NCBI RefSeq assembly: GCF_001898115.1
Contig: NZ_MKSQ01000001.1
Span: 10,575-42,693 of the forward strand
Length of the DNA: 32,119 nucleotides
From: Allobosea sp. 67-29
Lineage (GTDB): Bacteria > Pseudomonadota > Alphaproteobacteria > Rhizobiales > Beijerinckiaceae
Direction of reading: 5' to 3'
The notes under the pieces were generated by a model. The model was not told the origin of the DNA. It ran no database searches and saw only the letters and a program-made list of their open reading frames with translations. Each line of letters starts with the position of its first letter. Positions within the stretch are counted from its first letter, which is position 1. Shown in pieces: positions 15,480 to 24,100 of the stretch. The translations under genes and the position numbers were made by a program.

Positions 15480-18068
15480 ATGCATGCTCCGGTCAAGCCG
15501 CTCGACGGCCCGTCGCTCCGCCCCTCTTTCGGCCCCGGTCTGGCCCTGAGGCTGGCTTTGCGCGACCTGCGCGCCGGCCTGCGCGGCTTCGGCGTCTTCA
15601 TCGCCTGTCTGGCGCTGGGCGTCATGACCATCGCCGCCGTCGCCTCCGCCTCGCGCGGCCTCACCGAGGGGCTGGCACGGGAAGGCCGGCGCATTCTCGG
15701 CGGCGACGCCTCCTTCAGCCTGATCCAGCGCGAGGCGACGCCGCAGGAGCTCGCCTTTCTGACCGCGCGCGGCACGGTCTCGACCATCGCCACCCTGCGC
15801 GCCATGGCCAGCGCCGGCGAGAAGGGCGCCGCGCTCGTCGAGATCAAGGCGGTCGATGCCGGCTATCCCAGCATCGGCGCGGTCGAAACCGACCCGCAAC
15901 AGCCGGTCGCCGGCTTGCTCGCGCAGCACGATGGCACTTACGGCGCGGTCGCCGATCCGATCCTCTTCGGCCGCCTCGACCTCAAGCCCGGCGACACGGT
16001 CACCGTCGGCGGCGCAAAAATCCAGCTTCGCGCCAATCTCGTCTCCGAGCCCGACAAGATCGCCGCGGGCGTCGGCTTCGGCCCGCGGCTCCTGATCTCG
16101 CAAGAGGCCTTGCGCGCGACCGGCCTGATCCAGCCCGGCAGCCTGATCCGCTGGACCTACCGCCTCCAGCTTCCCGCGGCCGCATCGAGCGACGCCGATC
16201 TCGAGAGGCTGATCGCCGCGGCCGGGACACAGCAGCGCGACGCGGGCTGGGAGATCCGCTCCCGTGCCAATGCGGCGCCGAGCTTCCAGCGCAATCTCGA
16301 ACGCTTCACCCAGTTCCTGACGCTGGTCGGCCTCACCGCCCTTTTGGTCGGCGGCGTCGGCGTCGCCAATGCCGTGCGCCGCTTCGTCGAGGCCAAGAAG
16401 CTCGACTTCGCCACCCTGAAGGCGGTCGGCGCCACCGGCGGCCGTGTCGTCGCGATCCACCTGACCGAGGTGATGCTGGTCGCCAGCCTCGGTACGGCGA
16501 TCGGCCTTGTCCTCGGCGCGGCCGCCCCCTTCGCGCTCGGCGCCGTCCTGCAGAGCATCCTGCCGGTGCCCTTCGAGCCAACGCTGGCGCCGGGCGAGCT
16601 TGCCGTCGCCGCGCTCTACGGCCTGCTGACGGCGCTGGTCTTCGCCATCATCCCGCTCGGCCGCGCCCATGACGTGCCGGTCTCGGCGCTGTTCCGCGAC
16701 CAGGTCGAGCCCGATCCCCGCCGCCCGCGCGCGGTCTACCTCGTGCTCTGCCTGCTGGCGCTGGCCGGGCTTGTCGGCGTGGCGCTCGGCTTCGCCTACG
16801 ATCGGCGCATCGCGCTGATCTATATCGGCGTGATGTTCGGCGTCTTCCTGCTGCTGCGCGGGGTCTCGACCGGGCTGATGGCGCTGGCCCGCCGTCTGCC
16901 GCGCCCGCACAGCCCCGCGCTGCGAATGGCGATCGCCAACAGCCATCGCCCGGGTGCATTGACGCCCTCGCTGGTGCTGTCGCTCGGGCTCGGCGTCGCA
17001 TTGCTTTCGGCCCTGTCCTTCATCGATGTCAGCCTGACGCGCCAGCTCACCGGCGCGCTGCCGGCCAAGGCGCCGAGCTTCTTCTTCCTCGACATCCCCA
17101 GCCGCGATTCCGCCCGGTTCGACGCCTTCCTCGCCAGGGAACGCCCCGGCGCCGGCGTCGAGCGCGTGCCGATGATGCGCGGGCGCATCCTCGCGGTGAA
17201 CGACACCCGCGCCGAGGACATCAAGGCGAGCGAGCAATCCGCCTGGGTGCTCGACGGCGACCGCGGCATCACCTATGCCGCGTCGCTCCCCGAGGGTTCG
17301 CGGCTCGCGGCCGGCGAATGGTGGCCGGCCGGCTACAAGGGCGAGCCGCTCGTCTCCTTCGACGCCCAGAACGCCGCCGGCATCGGCCTGAAGATCGGCG
17401 ACAGGCTGACCGTCAACGTGCTCGGCCGCAGCATCACCGCCCGCGTCGCCAATCTGCGCACCATCGACTGGCGCTCCTTCGGCATCAATTTCGTCATGGT
17501 GTTCTCGCCCAACACCTTCGCGGGCGCGCCGCATACCGATCTCGCCACGATCACCGCCGCGCCCAACGGCGACGGCGCCAGCGACCCTGTCCTGATGCGC
17601 CGGCTCGCGGCCGAATTCCCCGCGGTCACCGCCGTCCGCGTCAAGGACGCGCTGGAGGCGGTCAACACCATCGTCGAGCAGCTCGCCACCGCGATCCGCG
17701 GCGCCTCCGGCCTCGCCATCACCGCAAGCCTGCTTGTCCTGGGCGGCGCTCTGGCCGCGGGCCAGAGGGCGCGGCTCTATGACGCGATGATCCTCAAAAC
17801 CCTCGGCGCGACCCGCCGCTTCATACTTTCGTCGTACGCCCTTGAATACGCCGCCATCGGCCTCGTCGCCGCCCTGTTTGGCGTTGTCGCGGGTACTGCC
17901 GCCGGATGGGGCGTCGTCACGCAAGTGATGCGCATCGATTTCGTCAGTGATCCGACAGGCGCGTTACTGGCTGCGACTGCTGCGATAGCGGTCACCATCC
18001 TGTTTGGGCTCGCCGGGACGATAAAAATACTGTCGAAAGCGCCGGCTTCTCATCTCAGGAATTTATGA
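15480..18068 (+). CDS. ybbP: YbbP-type FtsX-like ABC permease
   Basis: The 862-residue integral membrane protein shows the duplicated FtsX architecture of YbbP. It has an N-terminal helix (about 28-52), a large periplasmic region, a first FtsX core (about 277-400, opening QFLTLVGLTALLVGGVGVAN and the coupling segment EAKKLDFATLKAVGATGGR), extra helices around 415-510, and a second periplasmic region. A second FtsX core follows (about 740-862, with RARLYDAMILKTLGATRR). It starts 2 bases after ybbA. The last 80 or so codons and the following spacer are clearly less GC-rich than the rest (for example ATA AAA ATA and TTA TGA at the end), yet the protein ending is normal for the family. Role: transmembrane part of a MacB-like transport or lipid-extraction machine; the substrate is unknown. 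Confidence 0.95.
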   Translation: MHAPVKPLDGPSLRPSFGPGLALRLALRDLRAGLRGFGVFIACLALGVMTIAAVASASRGLTEGLAREGRRILGGDASFSLIQREATPQELAFLTARGTVSTIATLRAMASAGEKGAALVEIKAVDAGYPSIGAVETDPQQPVAGLLAQHDGTYGAVADPILFGRLDLKPGDTVTVGGAKIQLRANLVSEPDKIAAGVGFGPRLLISQEALRATGLIQPGSLIRWTYRLQLPAAASSDADLERLIAAAGTQQRDAGWEIRSRANAAPSFQRNLERFTQFLTLVGLTALLVGGVGVANAVRRFVEAKKLDFATLKAVGATGGRVVAIHLTEVMLVASLGTAIGLVLGAAAPFALGAVLQSILPVPFEPTLAPGELAVAALYGLLTALVFAIIPLGRAHDVPVSALFRDQVEPDPRRPRAVYLVLCLLALAGLVGVALGFAYDRRIALIYIGVMFGVFLLLRGVSTGLMALARRLPRPHSPALRMAIANSHRPGALTPSLVLSLGLGVALLSALSFIDVSLTRQLTGALPAKAPSFFFLDIPSRDSARFDAFLARERPGAGVERVPMMRGRILAVNDTRAEDIKASEQSAWVLDGDRGITYAASLPEGSRLAAGEWWPAGYKGEPLVSFDAQNAAGIGLKIGDRLTVNVLGRSITARVANLRTIDWRSFGINFVMVFSPNTFAGAPHTDLATITAAPNGDGASDPVLMRRLAAEFPAVTAVRVKDALEAVNTIVEQLATAIRGASGLAITASLLVLGGALAAGQRARLYDAMILKTLGATRRFILSSYALEYAAIGLVAALFGVVAGTAAGWGVVTQVMRIDFVSDPTGALLAATAAIAVTILFGLAGTIKILSKAPASHLRNL

Positions 18069-18172
18069 TGACTATCTGCAGACCGCGGAAGATAGACATT
18101 AAAATCCTGTAATTCTGCATAGTCTGCCGACCGAACTTCTATCGCTCGACAGGGCTTAACCATGGCGGGCTC

Positions 18173-18201
18173 TTGTAAGAAGCCGGAAAGCGCCTCATAT
18201 T
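18173..18201 (+). promoter_or_regulatory. candidate housekeeping promoter of the BI-1/YccA gene
   Basis: TTGTAA (18173-18178) and CATATT (18196-18201) are separated by exactly 17 bases, about 87 bases upstream of the BI-1 start. The match to a sigma-70-type promoter is partial. The surrounding 219-base spacer (18069-18287) is relatively AT-rich in its first 80 bases and has no other recognised element; a strong AGGGGAAAG ribosome site closes it. Confidence 0.35.
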
Positions 18202-18287
18202 CCGGTCATCGCGACTTTCGTGCGCGAGGACGGCCGGTGCCTGCGCGCCTGTCGTCGTCCGAAACAACGTCAGGGGAAAGTCTCTTA

Positions 18288-19061
18288 ATGAGCAACTTCG
18301 ACCGCAATGCTCCAGTCTGGGGTGCCGGCCGCGCACAGCAGACCAGCGCCGTCGAGATGGATCAGGGCCTGCGCTCGTTCATGCTCGGCGTCTACAACAA
18401 CATGGCGATCGGCCTCGGCATCACCGGCCTGGCCGCGCTCGGCATCTCGATGCTGGCGATCGCCGGCTTCACGCCCGACGGCAAGATCACGGGCCTGACC
18501 GCGCTCGGCCAGGCGATCTATCTCAGCCCGCTGAAATGGGTGGTGATGCTGGCCCCGCTCGCCTTCATCATGCTCTTCTCGTTCAAGGCGGAAAGCATGA
18601 GCGCCTCCTCGGCGCGCACCATGTTCTTCGCCTTCGCGGCGGTGATGGGCGTCTCGATGTCGTCGATCCTGGTCGTCTTCACCGGCGCCTCGGTCACGCG
18701 CGTCTTCTTCATCACGGCGGCCGCCTTCGGCGCGCTGAGCCTCGTCGGCTACACTACGAAGAAGTCGCTCTCCGGCATGGGCTCGTTCCTGATCATGGGC
18801 CTGATCGGCCTGATCATCGCCTCGCTGGTCAACCTGTTCCTGGCCTCGAGCGCGCTGTCCTTCGGCATCTCGGTGCTGGGCGTGCTGATCTTCGCCGGCC
18901 TGACCGCCTGGGACACCCAGCGCCTGAAGGAGATGTATCTCTACTCCAACCTGGATCCGGAATCGGCTGCGAAGCTCTCGGTGAACGGCGCTCTGTCGCT
19001 CTACCTGAACTTCATCAACATGTTCCAGATGCTGATCACCCTGCTCGGCGACCGCCGCTGA
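18288..19061 (+). CDS. Bax inhibitor-1/YccA family membrane protein
   Basis: The 257-residue product has a polar N-terminus with the YNNMAIGLGITGL segment, then about seven membrane helices and the C-terminal signature FAGLTAWDTQRLKEMY followed by LSLYLNFINMFQMLITLLGD. BI-1-type proteins form pH-sensitive calcium leak channels in some bacteria, and E. coli YccA binds and inhibits FtsH. Which role applies here is unknown. The ATG at 18288 has AGGGGAAAG just upstream; the open frame to 18162 lies in the leader and has no ribosome site. A strong terminator follows directly, so the gene is probably monocistronic. Confidence 0.93.
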   Translation: MSNFDRNAPVWGAGRAQQTSAVEMDQGLRSFMLGVYNNMAIGLGITGLAALGISMLAIAGFTPDGKITGLTALGQAIYLSPLKWVVMLAPLAFIMLFSFKAESMSASSARTMFFAFAAVMGVSMSSILVVFTGASVTRVFFITAAAFGALSLVGYTTKKSLSGMGSFLIMGLIGLIIASLVNLFLASSALSFGISVLGVLIFAGLTAWDTQRLKEMYLYSNLDPESAAKLSVNGALSLYLNFINMFQMLITLLGDRR

Positions 19062-19094
19062 GCGCGCCAGCCAGCGGGCGTCATGCCCAAAGCG

Positions 19095-19126
19095 AGCCCC
19101 GGCCCCGCGGCCGGGGCTTTTCTTTT
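19095..19126 (+). terminator. rho-independent terminator after BI-1/YccA gene
   Basis: A perfect 10-bp GC-rich stem (19095-19104 with 19109-19118, arm AGCCCCGGCC, 4-base loop) is followed by TTTCTTTT. It stands 33 bases after the BI-1 stop. Its T-run overlaps the sigma-54-type promoter of the next gene. Confidence 0.9.
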
Positions 19127-19141
19127 GGCACGGGCGTTGCT
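19126..19141 (+). promoter_or_regulatory. sigma-54 (RpoN) promoter in front of the acetyltransferase gene
   Basis: TGGCACG-GGCG-TTGCT is an exact match to the sigma-54 core consensus TGGCACG-N4-TTGCW, with the -24 GG (19127-19128) and -12 GC (19139-19140) separated by ten bases. Transcription would begin near 19152, only about 2 bases before the ATG at 19154, so the message would be nearly leaderless. Binding sites for an enhancer protein were not recognised; they would have to lie within or upstream of the terminator. Confidence 0.6.
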
Positions 19142-19153
19142 CAACCTGCAGGC

Positions 19154-19687
19154 ATGACGACGCCCTCGATCCGCCCGGCCACGCCCGCCGATATTCCCGC
19201 CATCGCCGCGATCTACACTCACGCCGTGCTGCACGGCACAGCCTCCTGGGAACTCGCCCCGCCGGACGAAGCCGAGATGCTGCGCCGCCTCGAAGCGACC
19301 CTGACGGGCGGCTATCCCTATCTCGTTGCAGAGGGAGCGGGGACTGTCCTGGGCTATGCCTATGCCGGCGCCTATCGTCCGCGCCCGGCCTATCGCGCCA
19401 CGGTCGAGAACTCGATCTACGTCGCCCCGGCTGCGCAGGGCACCGGGCTGGGCGGCCGGCTCCTGGAGGCGCTGATGGCGGACTGCACGAACCGGGGCTT
19501 TCGCCAGATGATCGCCGTCATCGGCGACGGCACCGGCGCCTCGGTCGGGTCGCGCCGCCTGCACGAGAAGGCCGGGTTCCGATTGATCGGCATCGCCGAG
19601 AAGGTCGGCTTCAAGCACGGCCGCTGGCTCGACCAGATGCTGATGCAGAAGGAGCTCGGGGACGGCGACCGCACCCCACCGGCCTGA
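19154..19687 (+). CDS. GNAT N-acetyltransferase, phosphinothricin acetyltransferase-like
   Basis: The 177-residue product has the GNAT fold with IRPATPADIPAIAAIY at the start, YAGAYRPRPAYRATVENSIY, the acetyl-CoA loop APAAQGTGLGGRLLEAL (pattern Q-x-x-G-x-G), and the C-terminal AGFRLIGIAEKVGFKHGRW. These match the Pat/Bar/MddA group, which acetylates phosphinothricin, methionine sulfoximine or methionine sulfone. The true substrate is not proven; housekeeping members are common. The ATG at 19154 gives the normal family N-terminus. A terminator precedes it, and a sigma-54 promoter match ends 13 bases upstream of the start, which suggests expression in response to nitrogen status. It converges with the DUF2794 gene, 9 bases between stops. 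Confidence 0.9.
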   Translation: MTTPSIRPATPADIPAIAAIYTHAVLHGTASWELAPPDEAEMLRRLEATLTGGYPYLVAEGAGTVLGYAYAGAYRPRPAYRATVENSIYVAPAAQGTGLGGRLLEALMADCTNRGFRQMIAVIGDGTGASVGSRRLHEKAGFRLIGIAEKVGFKHGRWLDQMLMQKELGDGDRTPPA

Positions 19688-19696
19688 GCGGAGCCG

Positions 19697-20065
19697 TCAG
19701 CCCACCACGCTGAGCGTCTTGTCGAGCACCTTGAGAACCCGCGAGAGCTCCGAACCGCGCTTCAAAATCAGCCCCGTGGCGGCCACGACCGAATAGGCGC
19801 CCTGCCGCCGTGCCAATGCAGGGTCCTTGACGATCCGGTAGAGCGGCATCTCGGAGGAGCGGCGGAAGACCGAGAACTGCGCCTTGTCCTTCAGGAAGTC
19901 GATGGCGTAGTCGCGCCACTCGCCCGCCGCGACCATGCGGCCATAGAGGTTGAGCAGTTCGGAAAGCTCGCGCCGATCGAATGTGACGGTGCTGGAGCGG
20001 ACCGGCGCCGGAAAGGCCAGGACGGCGCCGGCACCCTGCGATTGCGGCGTTTCGCTTTCGCTCAT
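19697..20065 (-). CDS. DUF2794 family protein
   Basis: The 122-residue soluble protein matches DUF2794, a family I know only from Alphaproteobacteria, through FDRRELSELLNLYGRMVAAG, EWRDYAIDFLKDKAQFSVFR and the MPLYRIVKDPALARRQGAYSVV region. No function is known. The ATG at 20065 has GGGGAGG four bases ahead, an unusually strong site. Its upstream region (20066-20382) holds a candidate small RNA on the opposite strand. Confidence 0.88.
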   Translation of the reverse strand: MSESETPQSQGAGAVLAFPAPVRSSTVTFDRRELSELLNLYGRMVAAGEWRDYAIDFLKDKAQFSVFRRSSEMPLYRIVKDPALARRQGAYSVVAATGLILKRGSELSRVLKVLDKTLSVVG

Positions 20066-20224
20066 GGCGCCTCCCCGCTTCGATCGGTGAACCCCGGATC
20101 AGACATCGCCGGATGATGCGCCCGCGATCCTGCGCTGGCAAGGGACGCAGCCGCGGCCGCTCCTCGCGGCTTCGTGGGAAATGCCGCAATTTCGCCGTCA
20201 ACAGGTCAAGGACCCGCCAAACTG

Positions 20225-20371
20225 CGGGGCTCAACTGCCGGTGTTGCCTCGATGGCCCGGTCCCTTCGGACGCCGGCTTGTCAGCCCCCCAGCCCCCCGG
20301 AGTTCGGTGGGGCCGGGCCGTTCAATCGAGGCCAACTAGCGGCTGGCGTTTCGCCGGCCGTTTTTCTTTTT
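20225..20371 (+). ncRNA. candidate structured small RNA ending in an intrinsic terminator
   Basis: The 317-base gap between the DUF2794 and AhpD-like genes (both minus strand) contains a plus-strand terminator (20340-20371) with no plus-strand protein gene to terminate. Just upstream is a long foldable unit: 20243-20253 pairs with 20325-20336 (one bulge) and 20254-20260 with 20313-20319. These enclose a GTCC-CTTC-GGAC hairpin (20260-20271) and a C-rich/G-rich arm. The 5' end is a guess, and no clear promoter was seen. It does not show the motifs of tmRNA, RNase P or SRP RNA; 6S RNA was considered but not supported. The first part of the gap (20066-20224) holds only a GC-rich hairpin near 20150-20172. 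Confidence 0.45.
20340..20371 (+). terminator. rho-independent terminator of the candidate small RNA
   Basis: The stem 20340-20348/20352-20360 (CGGCTGGCG with CGCCGGCCG, one G-U pair, 3-base loop) is followed by TTTTTCTTTTT. The orientation is plus strand only: on the minus strand no T-run follows the stem, so it cannot serve the neighbouring minus-strand gene. Confidence 0.8.
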
Positions 20372-20382
20372 GGGCCGGGTCG

Positions 20383-21000
20383 TCAGCGCGCCTGGCCGTG
20401 ATACTCGGCATTGGGCCGCATATCGACGGCCGAGGCCATCCGGTTCGACATGTTGTAGAAGGACGCGACGGCGCCGATGTCCCAGATGTCGCGCTCGCCG
20501 AACCCCGCCTTGCGCAGCCCTTCCCGGTCGTCGTCGCCGATGAGATGCGGCGTCTCGGTCAGCTTCACCGAGAAATCCAGCATGGCGCGGTGCCGTGCCG
20601 ACAGATTCGCCGCCCGATAGTTCATCGCCATCAGCTCGCCCAGCACGGGATCGCCGGAGAGCTGGCGCACGGCCGCGCCATGAGCGCTCAGGCAGTAATA
20701 GCAGCGGTTCACGCTGGAGACCGCAACCGCGATCATCTCGCGCTCCAGCTTGGACAGGCCGGAGGGCGCCAGCATCAGATCGTTGTAGAAGGCGGCGAAG
20801 GTCGTGAGCTTGGCGTCGTCATGGGCGTAGGAAAGGAGCACATTGGGCACGAAGCCGAGCTTCTCCTGGCATTTGTCGAAATAGGCCCGGTTCTCGGGAG
20901 AGAGTGCTCCAGGCTTGAGATCGAGCGCCATCACGGCCGGAGGCGCATCCTGCCGTGCCGGCTCCTCGCCGACCTTCGGTTTGTCATGCTTCGTCGCCAT
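20383..21000 (-). CDS. AhpD-like peroxidase-related protein (carboxymuconolactone decarboxylase family)
   Basis: The 205-residue alpha-helical product has the CXXC-X3-H motif of the AhpD/CMD family at Cys100, Cys103 and His107 in NRCYYCLSAHG. It also has the upstream ENRAYFDKCQEKLGFVPN and the C-terminal GFGERDIWDIGAVASFYNM, typical of the 'uncharacterised peroxidase-related enzyme' subgroup. The motif supports thiol-based alkylhydroperoxidase activity. No AhpC is adjacent, so its electron donor and substrate are unknown. A 20-odd residue charged N-terminal extension precedes the domain. AGGA lies about eleven bases before the ATG at 21000. It is divergent from the glutamate dehydrogenase gene across 112 bases. 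Confidence 0.9.
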   Translation of the reverse strand: MATKHDKPKVGEEPARQDAPPAVMALDLKPGALSPENRAYFDKCQEKLGFVPNVLLSYAHDDAKLTTFAAFYNDLMLAPSGLSKLEREMIAVAVSSVNRCYYCLSAHGAAVRQLSGDPVLGELMAMNYRAANLSARHRAMLDFSVKLTETPHLIGDDDREGLRKAGFGERDIWDIGAVASFYNMSNRMASAVDMRPNAEYHGQAR

Positions 21001-21112
21001 GGTGCGTCCCGTCCTCTATCGCGAGCGGCATTTTTGCCGCTTTGTTGAGCAAGGCAAAGTTGAAAGGCCGCGCAGCCTATGTCATCGCTGCGGCAAAACA
21101 ACGGGGGTTAGC

Positions 21113-24100
21113 ATGGGCAAGCGGGTAACGAATGCCACGGCCACGGCCGTTGCCGCGATTGAGACCGCCGCATCGGGCCTGAAGGCGGCGATGCCGGCCG
21201 AGTTCCCCAGGCTGCTCTACGGCCGCTCCGTCGCCGAGGATCTCGAGGCGCTGCCGCCAGCACTGCTCGCGCGCGCCGCCGCCGCCGCCTATGAGCACCT
21301 CACCGAGCCGCGCAAGCCCGAAACCATCAATCTGCGGTTCCGCGACGACGAGTTCGGCACGGATGGGCGCGATCACCAGATCACCATCCTCGAGGTGGTC
21401 AACGACAACAAGCCGTTCCTGCTCGATTCCACTCTCGCCGAGCTGCAGGAGCAGGGTTACGAGCCGCGCCTCGTGGCCCATCCGATCCTTGCCGTCGCCC
21501 GCGACGCCAAGGGCAAGTTCGTCTCGCTGGCCGGCGAGGCGACCGGCCGCGCCCCGGAAGGGACACGCCGCGAGAGCCTGATCCATATCCATCTCGACCG
21601 GATCGACTCGGCAGAGGCGCGCGAGCGGCTCAAGCTCGCGCTGGAGCGTGTCTATACCGATGTCGGGCTGGCGGTCGACGACTGGGCGGCGATGCGCGGA
21701 CGCATCACGGAGGTGATCCAGGCCTACCGCGCCAACCCGCCGCCGCTTCCGGAGGACGAGATCGCCGAGGCGCTGCAATTCCTCGAATGGATCGCCGGCG
21801 ACAACTTCACCCTGCTCGGCGTGCGCGCCTACCGCTTCCCGGGCGGCGACGTCGCCGCCGACCCGATCGAGGGCTCCGGCCTCGGCATCCTGCGCGATCC
21901 CGCGGTCAAGGTCCTGCGCCGCGGCCGCGAGCTGGTGACGACCACGCCGGAGGTGCGCGCCTTCCTGGCGCGGCCGCTGGCGCTCATCATCACCAAGGCC
22001 AACGTCAAGAGCCGCGTCCACCGGCACGTCCATCTCGACTATGTCGGGGTCAAGCTGTTCACGCCGGACGGGCGCCTCGACGGCGAATTGCGCATCCTCG
22101 GCCTGCTGACCTCCAACGCCTATACCGGCTCGGCCCGGGTCATTCCCTATCTGCGCCTCAAGGTGGCGCGCGTCGCCAAGAACATCGGCTTCGACCCGGC
22201 GAGCTATTCCGGCCGCGCGCTGATGAACGTGCTCGACGCCTATCCGCGCGACGAGCTGTTCCAGGTCGACGCCCCGACGCTGGAGCAGTTCGCCCTCGAC
22301 ATCCTGCAGCTCACCGAACGGCCCCGGATCCGGGCGCTCGCCCGGGTCGACGAGTTCGATCGCTTCGTCTCGATCCTCGTCTTCATCCCGAAGGATCGCT
22401 ACGACACCACGGTGCGCCAGCGGGTTGGCGAATTCCTCGCCCGAATCTACAACGGCCGCCTCTCGGCCGCCTATCCGGCCTATCCGGAAGGGCCGCTCTC
22501 GCGGACCCACTACATCATCGGACGCGACGAGGGCAAAACCCCGCGCATCGACCGCGCCACGCTGGAGGCCGGCATCGGCGCGATCGTCCGGACCTGGAGC
22601 GACGGGCTGAAGGATGCGCTCGACCGCGAGAAGTCCGGCCCTGCCGCCCGCGCCCTGGCCGAACGCTATGCCGCCGCCTTCGGTGCGGCCTATCGCGAGC
22701 GTTTCTCGGCCGACGACGCACTGATCGACATCGAGATGCTTCAGCAGCTCTCGGAGGAGCGACCCCGCGCCGTCAACCTGTATCGCCGCGAGGGCGACCC
22801 CGCGACCCGCGCCAATCTGAAGGTGTTCTCGCGCGGCGGCGCGATCTCGCTTTCCGCCCGCGTGCCCCTGCTCGAGAACATGGGGTTCCGCGTCGTCAAC
22901 GAGCGGACCTTCAACGTGATGCCGCAGGGCCAGGGCGGCGCGCCCGAGAACGCCCGCACCTGGCTGCACGACATGACGCTCGAGCGCGCCGACGACGGCG
23001 AGATCGACATCGAGCAACTCGATCCGACGATCGAGGCGGCGCTGATGGCGCAGTTCCGCGGCCTCGCCGAATCCGACCGCTTCGACCAGCTTGTGCTCGC
23101 CGCCGGCCTCGGCTGGCGCGAGGCGGCGCTGCTGCGCGCCTTCGGCCGCTATCTGCGCCAGGTCGGAGCGCCCTATGCACAGGGCTACATCGCCGATGCC
23201 CTGACCCGCCATGCCGGCATCGCGGCCGGTCTGGTCGGCTATTTCGCCGCCAAGTTCGATCCGCGCATCAAGGCCGACGAGCGCGAGCAGCGCATGGCCC
23301 AGAAGCGCAGCGAGATCGAGGACGCGCTCGACGCCGTCACCAGCCTCGACGAGGACCGCATCCTGCGCCGCCTGGTCAACCTGGTCGACGCGGCGCTGCG
23401 CACCAATTTCTTCCAGCTCGGCCCCGATGGCCTGCCGCGCGAGACGATCACCTTCAAGTTCGACTGCGCCCGGGTCGACGGCCTGCCGCTGCCCCGCCCG
23501 CTCTACGAGATCTTCGTCTATTCTCCGCGCGTCGAGGGTATCCATCTGCGTTTCGGCAAGGTGGCGCGCGGCGGCCTGCGCTGGTCGGACCGGCCGCAGG
23601 ATTTCCGCACCGAGGTGCTCGGCCTGGTCAAGGCTCAGCAGGTCAAGAATGCGGTCATCGTGCCGGTCGGCGCCAAGGGCGGCTTCGTGCCGAAGCAATT
23701 GCCGCCGGCCTCCGACCGCGCCGCCTGGCTTGCGGAGGGCACCGAGAGCTACCGCATCTTCATCCGCAACCTGCTGGAGCTCACCGACAATCTCGACGGC
23801 GAAACCATCGTGCCGCCGCCGGATACCGTGCGCCATGACGGGGACGACCCCTATCTCGTCGTCGCCGCCGACAAGGGCACCGCGACCTTCTCGGACACCG
23901 CCAACGCGATCTCGCTGGAGAAGCACCACTGGCTCGGCGACGCCTTCGCCTCGGGTGGCTCGCAGGGCTACGACCACAAGGGCATGGGCATCACCGCCCG
24001 CGGCGCCTGGGAGGCGGTGAAGCGCCATTTCCGCGAGGTCGACGTCGACATCCAGACGACGCCCTTCACAGTCGCCGGCGTCGGCGACATGTCGGGCGAC

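Noticed and set aside
15201..17924. Long minus-strand open frame (about 900 codons) opposite ybbA/ybbP
   Set aside because: Same GC-driven mirror effect; the plus strand encodes recognisable ABC transporter parts across the whole interval.
18162..18287. N-terminal extension of the BI-1/YccA protein from an upstream ATG
   Set aside because: No ribosome site and a non-family sequence; the strong AGGGGAAAG site selects the ATG at 18288.
20225..20371. 6S RNA, SRP RNA or tmRNA as identity of the candidate small RNA
   Set aside because: The SRP GGAAG/AGCA loop motifs, a tmRNA tag or acceptor end, and the usual 6S neighbours or long closing stem were not found.
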